This document shows positions 36,840 to 48,984 of a DNA stretch of 64,000 nucleotides, one piece after another (positions within the stretch are counted from its first letter, which is position 1; each line of letters opens with the position of its first letter). The position numbers were made by a program, and so were the translations under genes. A model generated the notes under the pieces. That model was not told the origin of the DNA. It made no database searches and saw nothing but the letters and a program-made list of their open reading frames with translations. This DNA comes from Bradysia coprophila. Its lineage: Eukaryota; Arthropoda; Insecta; Diptera; Sciaridae. The stretch spans positions 1,798,001 to 1,862,000 of the forward strand of contig NW_023503376.1 in NCBI RefSeq assembly GCF_014529535.1. Reading direction: 5' to 3'.

Positions 36840-38529
36840 ATGAGGATGTTACGCAGCATATGCCAGCTGGCTTTTCATCAGCAGACCTTCCAAACTTTGC
36901 TCAAAGTTCGTCCGATCTTTCAACCACTCTTTGTGCGATGCAAGTACGTTCAAAATAGTGGAGTGAAAGGTATGAAGGGTCGAAAGTTTGAAATTAATAA
37001 AGAACCGGAGGAAGCGAAATACGACGAAAGCGCTTCGAACGACGACGACGACTTATTCGACGACAGCGAATACAATTACATCGCCAATTCGACCATGAAC
37101 ACCACGAAAAATATTTTAAATATTCAAAATGTGGTCGTGCTGCAACCGTTCATCAAATGGGGACCCAGAAAGGCAACAACGAAGCCAGAGTTAGCGTTAC
37201 AAGAGGCAGAGGCACTAATACGTTCGATTCCGACGTGGACAGTTGAGCACAGCGAGAAAGTGCCATTGGAGTCGTTGGACAAGCAATATTTGTTCGGAAA
37301 GGGAAAACTGAAAGAGTTGAAGAATTTGATTCAAGGCCTCAGGAGTAACGGACAACCAGTAAGGGACACAAACTATTTACCTTACTCGATTTGGCTTGAA
37401 TTTGATTTTCAGGTCACATGTGTCTTTGTCAGCAAGAGTACGTTGACGTACCGGCAAAAACAGAATCTGCAAGCAACCTTTGGGGTTCCAGTCATCGATC
37501 GATATTCCATTGTCATTCAGATAATGCGTCTGCATGCTACTAGCATGGAAGCTAAGCTACAAGTGGCAATGGCTGAACTTCCGTATATTTGGTCACAAGT
37601 AAAGGATGTCGACGATCAGATCACCAAAAATGTTCGCTTTTCCTTGTCGGATGTTCAGAAGCAAATGCTGAAAGACCGCGAAAAGAAACTAAAAAACGAG
37701 CTCGAGCGAGTGCGACGTCATAGGTAAAAAAGAGGAATTTGAATCACATCCAATGCGCCGCAAAGTTGACTAAATTAAAAACATTTTCAGGGGACGACTA
37801 CGGAAGAATCGACAAAATTTTCCGATTGTTGCCGTTGTTGGCTATACGAATGCTGGTAAAACGTCGCTCATTAAAGCTCTTACCGATGAACAACGCCTGG
37901 AGCCTAAAGACCAGCTGTTCGCTACATTGGATGTAACTGCACACGCTGGCCTGTTACCATCGAATTTGAAGGTGATTTACATGGACACCGTCGGTTTCAT
38001 GTCAGAAATTCCGACCGGATTGATCGAGTGTTTCGTTGCCACGCTGGAAGATGCTATGTTGGCCGACATAATAATCCACGTCCATGACGTGTCGCATGAA
38101 AATTATGTCGAGCAAAGGAAGCATGTTGAACTGACTCTGCAGTCACTGTTGGAGAATTCGAGCAACGAAGATCGCGAACGACTATTCAGCAACATCATCA
38201 ACGTCGGCAACAAGTGTGACCTGATCGAAACGGATGATTTCGATCAGTGGACCGAGGTGGAGAAATTACAATTAATTTCATCGAAAACTCTGACGGGCAT
38301 CAACGGTTTGATGGAAGAAGTGGAACAGAAAATTTTACTCGCCACCAATCGTAAGAGAATTACTATGCGCGTTGCCATGGGTGGTGAAGAATCAGTTTGG
38401 CTGTATAAGAACACAGCCGTTACCGAAGTCGTCGGAGATCCAAACAATGAGCAAAAGTGCTTAATGACTGTCATTATAACGGAGGCGAAATTGCAACAGT
38501 TTCGTCACATTTTCGTGGTGGGGAAATGA
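36840..38529 (+). CDS. GTPBP6: GTPBP6, HflX-type GTPase
   Basis: Eukaryotic HflX homologue; in human cells GTPBP6 works on mitochondrial ribosomes in dissociation and late large-subunit assembly. Exons 36840-37358, 37413-37723 and 37791-38529 give 522 residues (human 516). The N-terminus is basic and hydrophobic with few acids until about residue 50, suiting a mitochondrial presequence. The HflX N-terminal domain is about 100-245, with VFVSKSTLTYRQKQNLQ and then VPVIDRYSIVIQIMRLHATS. A charged coiled-coil linker follows, then the G domain: G1 GYTNAGKTS (294-302), G3 DTVGF (342-346) and G4 NKCD (417-420). Intron 1 is 54 bp and open in frame, so an unspliced reading would add 18 codons. Start is 27 bp after the TMEM141 stop. 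Confidence 0.94.
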
Positions 38530-39016
38530 TTCGAAATGGAGACTTGTGTAGAACTCTGTTGTGTGTAAATACAGTTTCAATTCAATGATTAAAATCCAAT
38601 TAGAAGAAAATGATTGTGAAATTTTCAAATGATTCAATTGAAAAGTCTAGTGTTTCTTCTCACGACCAAATTGGAAATTCATCAGATCATCGAGGACAAA
38701 GGGTTTGAAACAATTTTCCTCGCCGTCCTTGAACGGCCATACTAAATCAGACATCTGAATGTCTTACCCCTGACCATCGATAGATCGGATCCGATTAAAA
38801 CGGTTCGATAAAGACATCTGATCGGTTTTATTCTCACACTTATTGGGATGTTGTTAGCATGCTTTTGGTGAACATTTTGGATTTTGCAATTTAAGGAGAA
38901 CACTTTCTGTGATTCGGCGCTAAATTTGTGGTCACACAAAAATTGGAGACCAACTTTATGTCAATCTTGATATGTTTGGGACTAAACATATCTTGCCCTT
39001 TTTCTCCTCTTTACTC
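38530..39016. other. GTPBP6 3' flank
   Basis: Presumed 3' UTR followed by AT-rich spacer up to the 10-bp target duplication at 39017. No other feature seen. Confidence 0.4.
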
Positions 39017-39026
39017 ATTGAAGAGT

Positions 39027-40177
39027 AGGGCGTATCGAATTTTGCAAATTTTAAGGACCGCGATAGCCTGTGTGCGGAAAACGTATATCATCGAAAACTG
39101 TGTCCGGGCATGTGGTTGATGAATCCGATGTAGCCATGGAAGAAGTCCCCCCGGGCGGCTTTAAGTTTCCGATGGTCATAATTCGGAAAGTTGATAGTAT
39201 TTTTGAAAACAATGTTCTAGCGGAATGTAGAGCTTTGAAAACTCTACAAAACTACCGAAGAAACCGATGGTCCAAAAGGTGTCACTGCCAAGATTGCCTA
39301 ACATCGAAAATGTGACCATGGTAGAGGAGGTCGAGCACTACCAGTACACTAAGCATGTCCCGATCGGATATAATCTTGAAATCACTTTTATAACATTTGT
39401 GAATGGAATTTTTAAGAGTGGCCACGTCGCCCACGAAGCAAGTGCAGACACTGCAACCGGTACTGGTGAGTCGAGGACACCTTGGGCAGTAAGTATGCAT
39501 AATATTCCATGACAGTAGCTGAACTCGAAATCGATTATTTCTCGTTTTTCTCATAAATTCAATTTATTCAGATTTTGTAGTACAAAGAACATCGAAATCA
39601 CAGATATTTTGTGAAAAGGTTCAGCTACTGTCGTGGAGTATTATGCATACTTACTGGCCAAGGTGTCCTCGACTCAACAGCACCGGTTGCAGTGTCTGCA
39701 CTTGCTTCGTGGGCGACGTGGCCACTCTTAAAAATTCCATTCACAAATGTTATAAAAGTGATTTCAAGATTATATCCGATCGGGACATGCTTAGTGTACT
39801 GGAAGTGCTCGACCTCCTCTACCACCTCATACCACAGGCTAAAAAAAATCATTTGTCTCTCAGGAAATATAAGTCAAAAACCAAAAGGTCACATTTTCGA
39901 TGTTAGGCAATCTTGGCAATGGCACCTTTTGGACCATAGGTTTCTTCGGTAGATTTGTAGAGTTTTCAAAGCTCTACATCCCGCTAGAACATTGTTTTCA
40001 AAAATACTCTCAACTTTCCGAATTATGACCATCGGAAACTTAAAGCCGCCCGGGGGGACTTCTTCCATGGCTCCATCGGATTCATCAACCACATGCCCGG
40101 ACACAGTTTTCGATGATCTACGTTTTCCGCACACAGGCTATCGCGGTCCTTAAAATTTGCAAAATTCGATACGCCCT
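39027..40177. mobile_element. MULE-like foldback element, 10-bp TSD
   Basis: Inverted ends AGGGCGTATCGAATTTTGCA extend into arms of about 500 bp that mirror each other (for example ccgggcatgtggttgatgaa at about 39105 and its complement at about 40085). The flanks are identical 10-mers ATTGAAGAGT at 39017-39026 and 40178-40187. Long inverted ends with 9-11-bp duplications are the usual signature of Mutator-like elements. No transposase is present. Mirror-image open frames in the two arms are not genes. Confidence 0.87.
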
Positions 40178-40280
40178 ATTGAAGAGTATAATCTGAAGTG
40201 AATCATAGCTCGCCAATGAACGTAATAATCGCCTTTTCTACCACTTTATACATTCATTCCTGGATCCAATACCACATAGG

Positions 40281-40486
40281 CGCGTGTGCAAATTATGTTT
40301 TCTTCCCGGTATCCGAGTCAAGATTTCCCGGATTTCCCGGTATGCAAAAATGTAAAAGTGACTTCCCGCTACATACATTTCCCGCTGGTTTGTGCAGCTA
40401 TAGTTCGATTTCCCGGTATCCCAAAAAAAATTTCAGAAATTTTCCGTTATCCTGGATACCACGGATACACATAATTTGCACACGCG
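40281..40486. mobile_element. 206-bp hAT-type MITE
   Basis: Terminal inverted repeats cgcgtgtgcaaattatg and cataatttgcacacgcg are flanked by the perfect 8-bp duplication CACATAGG (40273-40280 and 40487-40494). The interior repeats tcccggta/ttcccg motifs. An 8-bp duplication and short inverted ends fit a non-autonomous hAT element (class inferred). Confidence 0.9.
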
Positions 40487-40494
40487 CACATAGG

Positions 40495-41738
40495 TGTTTA
40501 AATGGCCTTAGGATCAAATGAGTTGTTTCAGCATCGGTTCTCCAACAAAAATTCTAAATTCACGCAAACAGCAGCAGAAAACAACAAAAAGGCCAAACCT
40601 TAGGTCCAAGTAAAGTCAGATCCGCGTAAAAACGATAACGAAAATAGATCGTCCGAGTCTTGTCTTTCCCTAGAGCATCTAAAGAGACCATTTCGTCCCG
40701 TCAGTTTTAATAGCCCTCGATTCCCTCAAACCATAAATTAAAACGAACATATTGGGGGAACCCATCAGGGACGACGGCAATACGTGGTACTTTTTGAAAC
40801 TATATGCGTTCTACGGCAGGGAGGACAACTTTTTCAAAAGGTTTTTGAAAGAAGAGAACCTCAAAATTGTTTGGAGAATATTTATCAAAGCGAGCATGCA
40901 ATGGCCTATTTCGAGAAATTGGATCTCAAAACCTTTCGAAATTCTAAACAATTCGGAAAATTCTTGTTAATTCCCGGAAAAAAAATCTTGAAAATAGGCG
41001 CTACGATATTTACCATATCGGATTTGAATCGTCTGTGATCAGTTTCCGGAGAGACATTTTTCTTTTTTAATTTACCGAAACGATCAGACGAACATTAATT
41101 GTAAAAGTTCTGACGTCAGGCCTGTCTGAATTTCGATATACATCATCACGAAAGCATATAGTGCGTACAATCAATACAACAAACTAGCAAGTACGACTGT
41201 CGACAGGACTGTCGAAGCTCCATCGATTCCTCCGTAGTTACTTTAATTATTTAGTGAGAACAAGCTTATTCGATGCGATAGATACTGCTTAGGATTCGTT
41301 ATCCGTATGATGATTCTAACAAGGTCGGGTGTTCGATTTAAAAATATTTTATTTATCAAAAAAATTTGCTATTGCATCGACTGCCTAGGACGATTGTTTT
41401 TTTTAAGTACAATTTTTATATAAAAAAAATATTTTCGTTCTCGTCATCTTCAACACAAGAAACGAAGAGTAAGGCACTCTGTGTGTGCATATAAATTAAC
41501 ATTTTGTTCTTATAAAGAATTGTTTCACAACTTTTTGATTTTATCTTAAATTTTATTGCAATTTTACATCGCAATTACGTTTCCAGTTCAAATCTTAGAC
41601 GAACTATATATAGACAGGAAATTACGAACAAAATTACGTAAAAAAACGTGTCCCCAATATGACAACAGGTGGGTCAAACAATGCCTACATGGATTGGTGT
41701 AACATTCTACGTAAAATGGTGCGAAATATGCATTTTAT
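40495..41738. other. intergenic, no gene recognised
   Basis: Only short frames without domains. AT-rich with several poly-T tracts. Confidence 0.45.
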
Positions 41739-41869
41739 CAACGCACTTCAAGCAAAAGTGCTTCGAGTGACAGCTGCCAAATAGAGTACTATTTCGTATG
41801 AAAAAATGTTTCGAGATTTTGTTACAGGCCCAATATTTGCTTAATACACTGTCCCGTTTCAGTACTCTA

Positions 41870-43470
41870 CAGAGTTCCCACGGCTTAGGAAGGCTCCTAA
41901 AATTCCTAAATTTTAAAGGCAATTTTAGGAGTATTTTAGGAGATTTGGAAGGTAATTTTAGGAGAATTTTAGGAGGAATTTTTTTAAATGTGGGAAAGGT
42001 TGTATAAGTAATTTCCGGAGGAATTTTTGCTCTGTTTCTCATACACTTCGTAAAATACTAAAAATGTTTAAGAAAATTGACAAAAAGTTGTTTTTTTTTT
42101 GTCAAAACATATTTTTCCTTATGTAGTTTAATAATTGAAATTTTTATGATTTCCTCTTTTCTGACGCCAGTCTCGACTAACCAGCAACTGATCCTTTATC
42201 AGGTTTTTCTTGTCGACTGCGCCTTTCGAATTAACAAGATTCACCATAATTTTGTTTCCATCATTTATCAGCTCTTGTGTACTAAAAAGTTTTTTTCTAC
42301 TGGATCTGGAGATATTTCTCGATATCGGAAAGTTTTTCTGAACTCGATTTTTTTTTGTGAAGATGCTTTATTGAGATTATCTTCCGCCTCTTTGTTCTTA
42401 AGAAGTAGTACCTTCTCGACTTTTTGTTGTTCGAGAAAAGTAAAGTACATTGGAGCACATCTGGAAAATACGTCGATTCATTAGGACGTCAGTGACGTTT
42501 ATATTATTCAATGTGTCCTTAAACGTTCGAAGTGACACGATAGTCGCATCTTCTAACAAACTGCGATCCTCGATAATGTATTTATTTTCGCTAAATCCAC
42601 GTTCAGGATCGCTATTTGCATGACTCAAAGAAAGGAGTGTTTTCGCAAGTTGAGTCAGGTTCATACAGAGGTTCAAATTCATTGCCGCATAATTTTGCTG
42701 TTTTTACCGTTTTTAGTTTTTCAGTATTATTAAAAAAATTCTTCGAGAGTATGAGCTCATTTTAGGAATTTTAGGAGTTTTAGACGATTTTAGGAGGATT
42801 CACGGTGAGCTTGAAAAAAATTTTATTCGACCTCTCGTGGACATGAAAAGTTTCTAGTGGTTTTTGTAGAGGGCGGCACCACGAATAAGAATAACATAAC
42901 AAGAAAATATTTCGATGGGAAAATTTTTAATTAGATCGATTTTTCATTTTTTTGGAACCTGCGGGAAGCTTTGAAGACTGTTCGGACTCCACTGGTGACT
43001 CGTTTGATCACAAAAATATAGTTGCTGTTTAGCCTGAGGTCTAAGCTTTACGGCGAATCATCCACATGTGATAGGGCCTTTCAAATTCTCAGCGACCTAA
43101 TTTAATGACTTTGCTTCATATAAGAGGTTTGTTGGTAGTCATTTATATCATGATTGGTAACGCTGTAAAGCTTAGATCTCAGGCTAAACACCAACTATAT
43201 TTTTGTGATCAAACGAGTCACCAGAGGAGTCCGAACAGTCTTCGAAGCTTCCCGCAGGTCCCAAAAAAAATGAAAAATCGATCTCATTAAAAATTTTCCC
43301 ATCGAAATATTTTCTGGTTATGTTATTCTTACTCGTGGTGCCGCCCTCTACAAAAACCACTAAAAACATTTCATGTCCACGAGAGGTCGAATAAAAAAAA
43401 AATTTCAAGCTCACCGTGGATTCGGTCCATTTTATGAATTTTATGAATTTTAGGAGGAGTGGGAACTCTG
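41870..43470 (-). mobile_element. hAT element relic
   Basis: Inverted ends CAGAGTTCCCAC and GTGGGAACTCTG are of the hAT type. Both sides are flanked by ACTCTA; a full 8-bp duplication is not clean. Inside are many aattttagga/cctaaaatt words, a decayed transposase C-terminus on the minus strand (42268-42682), and a separate internal palindrome (about 42800-43425, arms about 245 bp around a loop of about 110 bp). Confidence 0.75.
42268..42682 (-). pseudogene. hAT transposase C-terminal fragment
   Basis: The minus-strand frame 42398-42682 reads LLSLSHANSDPERGFSENK followed by an acidic-leucine stretch, the conserved SHANSDxERGFSxNK block of the hAT C-terminal dimerisation region. A frameshift near 42450 moves the reading to the frame ending at 42268, which continues as a charged coiled-coil-like tail. 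The rest of the transposase is missing, so it is non-functional. Confidence 0.7.
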
Positions 43471-43508
43471 ACTCTATTTAGAGTACCACTCATGCTTGAA
43501 GTGCGTTG

Positions 43509-45285
43509 ATTTTACACAAATTTTTATTGATGGCACAATTTATCGTACGAAATGCCAGTCTAGGAATAATTCGTCTAAGGTTCAAATCGTTTCGATGCAA
43601 TTAAACCGGTAACACACCAGCTATTACAACGAAAACGTAGCAAAATTGACGATCTGAGCAACGCAAAATTGCTCGTGTGTTTTCGGCCTAAGACCTAACA
43701 CAGCGTTGAGGTAACAAATTTGCGTTTCACTTTGAATTTGAATCGCAGTTGCGATGAAAAGTTTCAACACAAACAACACACGTAACAAAGGTGAAACACA
43801 TAAAAGGGTTGTCAAGCTAACTTATGAGCATAGAAGAATGAATAACAGTGATCTGAACGAGCCACTACTGTCCATCCATCCATGTTTGTTTCTTACAATT
43901 TAGTTCAGCAAAACGTTTCATGTTTTCGACTCAGCCAGTGTTCATCGTGCCTAGTGTGTCGTTTGTATTGAACTCATTTACTAGCTAACCATGAGTATTG
44001 AGCATAAAATTAATTATTGTAAATTTGAGGTAGATTATGCTAATACTATCACATCAAAAAGTTCTCTACGACGGAGTAGTGACATTCGATGGCACACATT
44101 TTCCGAGATTTGTAAATTTTTCTTAGCAGAGTCGCTAATGTTCAGTATGTTCCCCCACTCTATCGTAGAACTTTTTGCCTATACTTCGTTTATTGCATCA
44201 CTTTCTGTTTTATCTTAAATATTTTAATTTAGTCTTTTGGTACTTACGCGCCAACCTCACTGTTTTAGAAATGAGAATTCACAGGGAAATAAGAGTCCAT
44301 TTTAAGAGGACCATCGTTGCTAGTTTGACCAGATATGGTCGTAAACTGAAACGAGTGATATAAGTACTTAAGAAGATTAAGAGATTACGCAATCGCTTCC
44401 AAATTTATGTTTTGCCATGTTCTGGACTCGAACTCATACCTTCTTGACATTCCTTCATTATGCCTTAAAACTTCAATTTTACAGCATTGACCTAAGAGGA
44501 AAAATGTTTGTTCTGGCACAGCCTGAATGAAATTGAAAAATATGAAAATTTAGTTGAAAGGTTGATCGTGCCTGACAAGGCAGATTTTCGAGTCATCAGG
44601 TACGTGAGACCTTTCAACAAAAATTTTATTTTAGAATTTCATTTGGCGACAATTGGACCTTTCTACGATGTCAACTGACTAGCCCACAAAAGGAAAAGTG
44701 TTTAGCCAGTTTCCCCCCTTCGCCGAAACTTTGCAAGGCTTTGTTGTGTTTACTTAGGGAAAAAATTGAAAATTGCATTTTTTACAGTGATTTATGGCTC
44801 TCGCTACGCTCTGGTCACAAACAACACCCTCGAAATGCAATTTCCACCTTTTCTTCCTTCGTTGAACAAATAACTATTTCGTCTTAGGAAACAAAATGTC
44901 ATAACTTGAACACCTCAGTCTCCTGAGGAACTGATATGTATGTCGACTCATAGTCCAATTGATAGATAAGGCACTCAGGTCAAAACATTAAATTATGTTG
45001 TTCTGAAATGTCCGACGGAAGTGAGTTCATCTGCTACAGCGAACGAATTTTCCGCGGATGAAGCGATGGGAAAAGATACTATTAGAACTACTTAGTCTAC
45101 GGAATAAATTATTGATGAAGGTAAACGGACCTGCCTGCCCGATCAAATTGTTATACGTCCACCTTACACTGGAACTGAATCCCAGTCAGAGATCAGTTCC
45201 ATTTTGTGAAAATTTGTGACAAAATTTGGCAAAAAAGCCAATCGAACACAAAACCGTTTGCAATGTCATCGCTCAATCGGTTACC
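43509..45285. other. intergenic downstream of dronc
   Basis: No gene recognised. The dronc 3' UTR lies in the upper part. Frames such as 43991-44218 lack domains. Confidence 0.45.
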
Positions 45286-48200
45286 CTATTCAAAATACCC
45301 GGGATTGAAGAAGAGATGCTGCGTAAATCCCAGATCTTCCGAACTGATCGTTTGTACGAAATTTTCGTTGCCGTTCGATCGCGACTGGCAGTAATGCTCT
45401 AATCGCTGTCCGATCATTTTATGCATATCGTCAAAATGTTCACAGTGTGCGTACGATGCCAGAATCTCGCAGAACACACGAATGTACCAGGAACCAACGT
45501 TTCGGTCGCGGAACGTTTCGAATCCTTTCACTGACCCGTAGCATATTTTCATGTCGGAGAAGGCTGGCACATTGTCGCATTGCAAGTTGTGGTTTAGTGT
45601 GTCGAATGTTTTGACTTTTATTTTGCTGGAGATTCCCCTGAAAGAATTAGATTTCTTCTAGAGCTTTCACATTGCTGAAGACTGTTAAGTGTTTCTTACC
45701 TGCACATCGGGAAAATGAACAGTTTCGGCTTTCGTCTTAAATGCGGACAGCTCCTATTGCTGAATTTTACGATCACATCTTCAATTGAACCATTCGCTCC
45801 ATCGCTAAACTGAATCATTTGATGACCATCCTTAAAGCAGCCATGACTCAGCACACAAAATACTAAAATTTTGAATGAAAAAAATTGAAATTAGAAAGTC
45901 CACAAACAGCAAGTGCACCATACGACGTACCTAAACAGTCAGTCACTCTTAGGTGCCTCGAAACAATCAGCTGCTCAACGAGACACCGAAACTCTTTCAG
46001 TGTCAGATCCTCGTAATAAAATATTTGAAACCCGAACTGCTGGAAAAGCGTAATCAGCTGGTCCTTATCCAATATGGCACCATTTCGATGCAGATTCGGC
46101 TTATCCCTAATGTTGATAATGTTGACCAGAAAGAGCACACCTCGATTTTTCGATTTCATCGAATAGGAAAGAATTCTGCTGGAACAAAATCGCTCGGCCC
46201 TTACCACATTGAATGTTGCATTAACATTCCCAGAAAATGGTTGCAATGGCAGGTCCTCGATGCTGTTTCGACTTGATGCGTTACCCAAAATATTTCCATC
46301 CTTCTCCACACGTTTGACTGGTTCGGTCAAATTGCATTGCGATCGGAATGTTCGGATTATTTGATCAGTTTTAGGCTCCTCAAACGATGATAGAAAATCG
46401 GCGGCGTCCCAGAAGTTTGACGACTGATAGATCTCCACTAGGACGTTGAGTGCGTTCGTTTCGACTTGTGTGATCTGTCGAAGGAGTTGATCGTGCCGAA
46501 GTTTTGTGTCATGCGAGGTTTTCTGAAAGATTAAATTTTTCATTCGTAGAGGCAGTTCGTAGAAATGCGTTTGGGAGCACAAATGAGTCACGATGTGGTT
46601 TTGCTTACAAAAATTGGATTACTGTAAGCTCACGACAGAGTACCAAACATAGTATCCAAATACAAAGGTGGAACGATGAGCCATGGTTTCAAAAAGTGAC
46701 CTAAGAAAAAAGTGAAACAACGAATGAAACCGTCAACGGTTTTGCATGTTGCAACAGCATTTTCTCTAATCCGAACGCGACCCACCGACTGTAAATACTC
46801 GGTGGCGGGACATTTCCACACCGCAATATCGTCAGGAACGATATTATCGTTTTTTTGGACGATACTATCGTCTAAAAAACGATACTATCGTCTAAAAAAC
46901 GATACTATCGTCTAAAAACGATACTATCGTCTTAAAAACGATAATATCGTTTTTAGACGATAGTATCGTCCAAAAAAACGATATTATCGCCCAAAAAATT
47001 TTCATACAGGACGATAATATCGTCCAAATTGAAAAATTCTAAAATATTGTCTGGACGATAGTATCGTTTTATTGTCGATATTATCGTTCAAAAAACGATA
47101 TTATCGTTTTCTGGACGATATTACCGTTCTAGAAAATCTAATGGATATTTTCGTTTTCTGTACGATAATATCGTCCAAAACGATAATATCGTCCTGGGCG
47201 ATATTATCGTTTTCTTAAACGATAATATCGTCCAGGACGATACTATCGTTTAGAAAAACGATAATATCGCCCAGGACGATATTATCGTTTAGTTTTGGGT
47301 GGTAATATTGTCCAGGACTCAATTTTACTCAGAGGTGCAGCAAGAACCGAATTCTCTTCCAAAATATCGAAAAACAATTGTCAGAGGAAATCACCTACAC
47401 ATCAGTGTTTAAAAAAGGCGTTTAGTTCGTCCCTAAATAATTCATCTTTTTACCAAATGAATACATAAAAAGCGTTTTAACACGCCGAGCGATCCGGCCC
47501 ATTGCCCCGGAGCGAAGCGGAGGGCCGCAATGCGAGCCGGGCGCCGGAACGGCGTCGGAAAATTTAAATTTACGGAACCAAATGAACCTACAAGATTTTG
47601 TGTTTCGTCTTCAACAACCATCCAGAACGATAATATCGCCCAGGACGATATTATCGTCTAGAATTTTTATTTTAAATAAATTAAAAACGATATTATCGTC
47701 CCAAAAATTATCGCCCAGGACGATAATATCGTCCAAAATAACAATAAACTTGTTCAGAAAAAGAATATAACGATAATATCGTCCAGCTGATATTTTCATC
47801 CAGGACGATATTATCGTCAAAAAAACGATATTATCGTTTTTTGAACGATAATATCGTTTTTTAGACGATAGTATCATCAAAAAAACGATAGTATCGTCCA
47901 AAAAAACGAAATTATCGTTTAAAAACGATATTATCGTTTTTTTAAACGATAATATCGTCAAGAAAACGATAATATCGTCCTGAAAATATTTTAAAATTTA
48001 TAATTTTAGACGATATTATCGTCCTGGATGAAATTTTTTTGGACTATCGTTTTTTGGACGATACTATCGTCTAAGAAACGATACTATCGTCCAAAAAACG
48101 ATACTATCGTTTTTTAGACGATACTATCGTCTAAAAAACGATAATATCGTTCCTGACGATATTGACCGTGTAGTTATGTCGCCTCATCTAAAGTCCGGAT

Positions 48201-48984
48201 TATATTCGAATCTTACACCAGAGAATGAATTCGTCTTGCGTTCTGCCTGTATACCATCGTCAAATTTGGATGAATTGCAACAGTCAACCACATTTTATCA
48301 CTCTCTTTTGCCTACATTTTATTACGCCTAGACTGACCACCTTCGCCTCACAGAGGAGAATATTATAGTGGCTTAGCTGTGAGCATAGAGTAAACCTCTA
48401 TGTCTGCAAGTATCGCATTCAAATTAAGACACTTTCTTCTCAAACGTCCCATTGAAAATTATAATGACTCATGTTGCATGAATATCGATAAAAGTCACTG
48501 GAAGATTGCCTTACGAATAGTCTTCTGAATATTCGAGAAAGCAGTTTGTTACTGGCAGAAGGCTGAACCATTATTTTCTTCGAAGAAAAAGAGGTGCAGA
48601 CTTACTACGTACTCTTATCTTTACACCACAGCAAACAACAACAACAAAACACATTTTACTATATTCAACACGCAATCTGTTCTTATCAATGCAATTTCCT
48701 TCTTTGTTTAATTAATTTTTGCACTGTTTCTCATCCATCCATTCAAATTCACAACACTTTTTCATTATGGCTGCCGAAAATCATTCAAATTATTGCACCA
48801 CTAATGTATCAGGTCATTGACCTATGTTAAACCCCACTTATCGTTGACTTACCTCAATTTCATGGATCGTGTCGATGGATAAAATGTTCTTGGATATGCA
48901 ATCATCCTTCAATTTGTCATAATCGGTCCATTCGATGAGTGTGTCAATATTGGAAATGATAATGTCGCGATGATAGGCATCCAT
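45286..48984 (-). CDS. Dronc: Dronc-type CARD initiator caspase
   Basis: Apical cysteine protease of apoptosis, recruited through its CARD by the Apaf-1/Dark apoptosome. Exons, 5' to 3' on the minus strand: 48984-48853, 46522-45931, 45862-45700, 45637-45286. All junctions are GT-AG and in frame, giving 412 residues (Drosophila Dronc 450). The CARD is about 1-92, split after residue 44 by intron 1; it contains NIDTLIEWTDYDKLKDDCIS, like Dronc. A linker follows, then p20 from about 165 (NRGVLFLVNI) with catalytic His248 (VLSHG) and Cys295 in FPMCRG. p10 is about 320-412 with GSWYIRVFCEIL and the C-terminal LGFTQHLFFNPGYFE. The active-site pentapeptide PMCRG departs from QACRG and resembles Drosophila PFCRG. 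Intron 1 (46523-48852) holds a foldback transposon. Confidence 0.95.
46801..48188 (-). mobile_element. foldback element with ACGATAnTATCGT arms (element E1), in dronc intron 1
   Basis: Ends are ggtggcgggacatttccaca (46801) and, inverted, gatgaggcgacataactaca (48188). The arms (46825-47310 and 47620-48165) are dense arrays of the self-complementary words acgatattatcgt and acgatagtatcgt every 15-25 bp. The interior (47320-47580) matches element E2 in inverse orientation and includes the GC-rich core. Flanking 8-mers (aaatactc and taaagtcc) do not match, so a target duplication is not visible at this copy. Confidence 0.83.
47462..47560 (-). repeat. GC-rich shared foldback core, copy C (inverted)
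   Basis: Reverse complement of the core at 6690-6789, with cgccgagcgatccggcccat through gagccgggcgccggaacggc conserved. The adjoining AT-rich half of the core (tgcgagag...ctcctaag) is missing here. Confidence 0.85.

Larger units (their letters stand above)
41739..43508. repeat. MITE interrupted by a nested hAT element
   Basis: caacgcacttcaagca at 41739 faces tgcttgaagtgcgttg at 43493. Between the outer parts (41739-41869 and 43471-43508) sits the hAT relic. The uninterrupted relative at 52273-52480 shares the inner words cagctgccaaat, gtactattt and tttagagtaccactcatgc, which shows what the site looked like before the nested insertion. Confidence 0.75.

Noticed and set aside
43991..44363. Overlapping + strand frames of 75 and 62 codons
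   Set aside because: No domain, signal or splice context; composition like the surrounding intergenic DNA.
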